The notes under the pieces: generated by a model
What the model was told of the DNA's origin: nothing
What the model saw: the letters and a program-made list of their open reading frames with translations, nothing else
The model's database searches: none
Shown: in pieces, positions 62,728-64,000 of the stretch
Position numbering within the stretch: the first letter of the stretch is position 1
How the letters are laid out: every line of letters starts with the position of its first letter
Translations under genes and position numbers: made by a program
Origin: Hylemonella sp.
GTDB lineage: Bacteria; Pseudomonadota; Gammaproteobacteria; Burkholderiales; Burkholderiaceae_C
Reading direction: 5' to 3'
NCBI GenBank assembly: GCA_030695415.1
Contig: JAUYQZ010000049.1
Span: forward strand, 62,001-126,000
Length of the DNA stretch: 64,000 bases

Positions 62728-63977
62728 CGGTCAATCTCTCCAAACACGATATCCAGCGTTCCGATGATGGCCACGGCGTCGGCCAGCATGTGACCGCGCG
62801 TGAGTTCATCGAGCGTGGCCAGGTGGGCAAAGCCCGGGGCACGAATCTTGAGGCGATAGGGCTTGTTGGCGCCGTCGCTCACCATGTAGATGCCGAACTC
62901 GCCCTTGGGGTGCTCGACAGCGGCATAGGCCTCGCCGGCAGGCACACGGAATCCTTCGGTGAAGAGCTTGAAGTGGTGGATCAGCTCTTCCATATTGGAC
63001 TTCATGGCCTCGCGGGCCGGCGGCGCCACCTTGTGGTTGTCCGTGATGACCGGGCCGGGGTTGGCGCGCAGCCAGGCCGAGCACTGCTGGATGATGCGGT
63101 TGGACTCGCGCATCTCCTGCACGCGGACCAGGTAGCGGTCGTAGCTGTCGCCGGTCTTGCCCACCGGGATGTCGAAGTCGACACGGTCGTAGGCATCGTA
63201 GGGCTGGGTCTTGCGCAGGTCCCAGGCGATGCCCGAGCCACGCAGCATGGGACCGGTCATGCCCAGGTTCAGGGCACGCTCGGCCGTCACCACGCCAATA
63301 CCCACGGTGCGCTGCTTCCAGATACGGTTGTCGGTCAGCAGGGTCTCGTACTCGTCCACGCACTTGGGGAAGCGCGCGCAGAAGTCGTCGATGAAGTCCA
63401 GCAGCGAACCCTGGCGGTTGGCGTTGATCTCGGCCACGGCGCGGGCGTTGCGGATCTTGTTGACCTTGTGCTGCGCCATGCTGTCGGGCAGGTCACGGTA
63501 GACGCCGCCCGGGCGGAAGTAGGCTGCGTGCATGCGCGCGCCGGACACGGCCTCGTACATGTCGAACAGGTCTTCACGCTCGCGGAAGGTGTAGATCAGG
63601 ATGGTGGAGCTGCCGCAGTCGTTACCGTGCGAGCCCAGCCACATCAGGTGATTGAGCAGGCGCGTGATCTCGCCGAACATGGTGCGGATGTACTTGGCGC
63701 GCAGCGGCACTTCAAGGCCCAGCATCTTCTCGATGGCCAGGCAGTAGGCCTGCTCGTTGCACATCATGGACACGTAGTCGAGACGGTCCATATAGGGCAG
63801 CGACTGGATGTAGGTCTTGCTCTCGGCCAGCTTCTCGGTGGCGCGGTGCAGCAGGCCGATGTGCGGGTCGGCGCGCTGCACGACCTCGCCGTCGAGCTCG
63901 AGCACCAGACGCAGCACGCCGTGCGCGGCCGGGTGCTGGGGTCCGAAGTTCAGCGTGTAGTTCTTGATTTCGGCCAT
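62724..63977 (-). CDS. nuoD: NADH-quinone oxidoreductase subunit D
   Basis: A 417-residue soluble subunit derived from hydrogenase large subunits and lining the quinone site. Typical blocks are [60 protein letters not shown] and the C-terminal DIVFGEIDR. The start is ATG at 63977, close to nuoC at the window edge. Confidence 0.97.
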   Translation of the reverse strand: MAEIKNYTLNFGPQHPAAHGVLRLVLELDGEVVQRADPHIGLLHRATEKLAESKTYIQSLPYMDRLDYVSMMCNEQAYCLAIEKMLGLEVPLRAKYIRTMFGEITRLLNHLMWLGSHGNDCGSSTILIYTFREREDLFDMYEAVSGARMHAAYFRPGGVYRDLPDSMAQHKVNKIRNARAVAEINANRQGSLLDFIDDFCARFPKCVDEYETLLTDNRIWKQRTVGIGVVTAERALNLGMTGPMLRGSGIAWDLRKTQPYDAYDRVDFDIPVGKTGDSYDRYLVRVQEMRESNRIIQQCSAWLRANPGPVITDNHKVAPPAREAMKSNMEELIHHFKLFTEGFRVPAGEAYAAVEHPKGEFGIYMVSDGANKPYRLKIRAPGFAHLATLDELTRGHMLADAVAIIGTLDIVFGEIDR

Positions 63978-63978
63978 G

Positions 63979-64000
63979 TCAGGACTCCCGCCGGGCCGTC
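63979..64000 (-). CDS. nuoC: NADH-quinone oxidoreductase subunit C, last codons only
   Basis: On the minus strand an in-frame TGA (63981-63979) follows codons for TARRES, one base before the nuoD ATG. Gene order makes this the end of nuoC, but too little is visible to identify it from sequence. Confidence 0.5.

Overview
The window is GC-rich chromosomal DNA from a betaproteobacterium, most likely Burkholderiales/Comamonadaceae. This rests on the order kdsA-DUF1330-eno-ftsB, the order nuoN-DUF2818-Nudix-DUF1178, three orphan Bug-type solute-binding proteins, and tsa genes resembling those of Comamonas. No rRNA, tRNA or CRISPR array was seen.

Layout: 1-2.6 kb holds the end of kdsA, then a DUF1330 gene, eno and ftsB. 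2.6-5.4 kb (minus) is a caspase-like/WD40 protein translationally coupled to a DUF2145 protein. 5.5-19.8 kb is mostly housekeeping: hslO, gamma-carbonic anhydrase, a DUF455 ferritin-like protein, EAL-HDOD, xerD, a Bug protein, an AEC transporter, an AAA protein, queG/tsaE/amiC, DedA and PAP2. A 517-bp non-coding nested palindrome interrupts it at 7.5-8.1 kb. 19.8-21.0 kb is AT-richer and looks like an integron cassette array without an integrase: two minus-strand hypothetical genes, each starting just after GTTAGCC and each followed by an attC-like palindrome. 21.4-31 kb carries mutL, a rhodanese, gdhA, a lipoprotein hydrolase, a chemoreceptor, a Bcr/CflA transporter, miaA and a LysR regulator.

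31.2-34.5 kb is a three-gene acyl-CoA operon (CoA transferase, HMG-CoA lyase, Bug protein) divergent from that LysR gene, with an ATC-N9-GAT operator between them. 34.6-41.5 kb holds a MltC-like transglycosylase, Hsp20, two unknown proteins, an old-yellow-enzyme reductase, an Ada-like repair protein, a drug/metabolite exporter and cheV.

41.6-49.7 kb is a probable acquired island. It lies between a decayed, frameshifted copy of the 3' end of a DUF1178 gene and the intact DUF1178 gene. It encodes a divergent LysR regulator and the operon tsaM-tsaB-tsaC-tsaD-Bug-sulfatase: a Rieske methyl-group oxygenase with reductase, alcohol and aldehyde dehydrogenases, a solute-binding protein and a cytoplasmic formylglycine-type sulfatase. 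Together they suggest oxidation of a methyl group on an anionic arene followed by removal of sulfate. p-Cresyl sulfate, an analogue of p-toluenesulfonate, is a plausible substrate.

49.7-64 kb (minus) is DUF1178, a Nudix hydrolase, DUF2818 and the respiratory complex I operon from nuoN back to nuoD, with the last codons of nuoC at the window edge. Many long antisense reading frames are GC-rich shadows and are left out. Where an upstream in-frame start existed, starts were chosen from Shine-Dalgarno sequences and family length.
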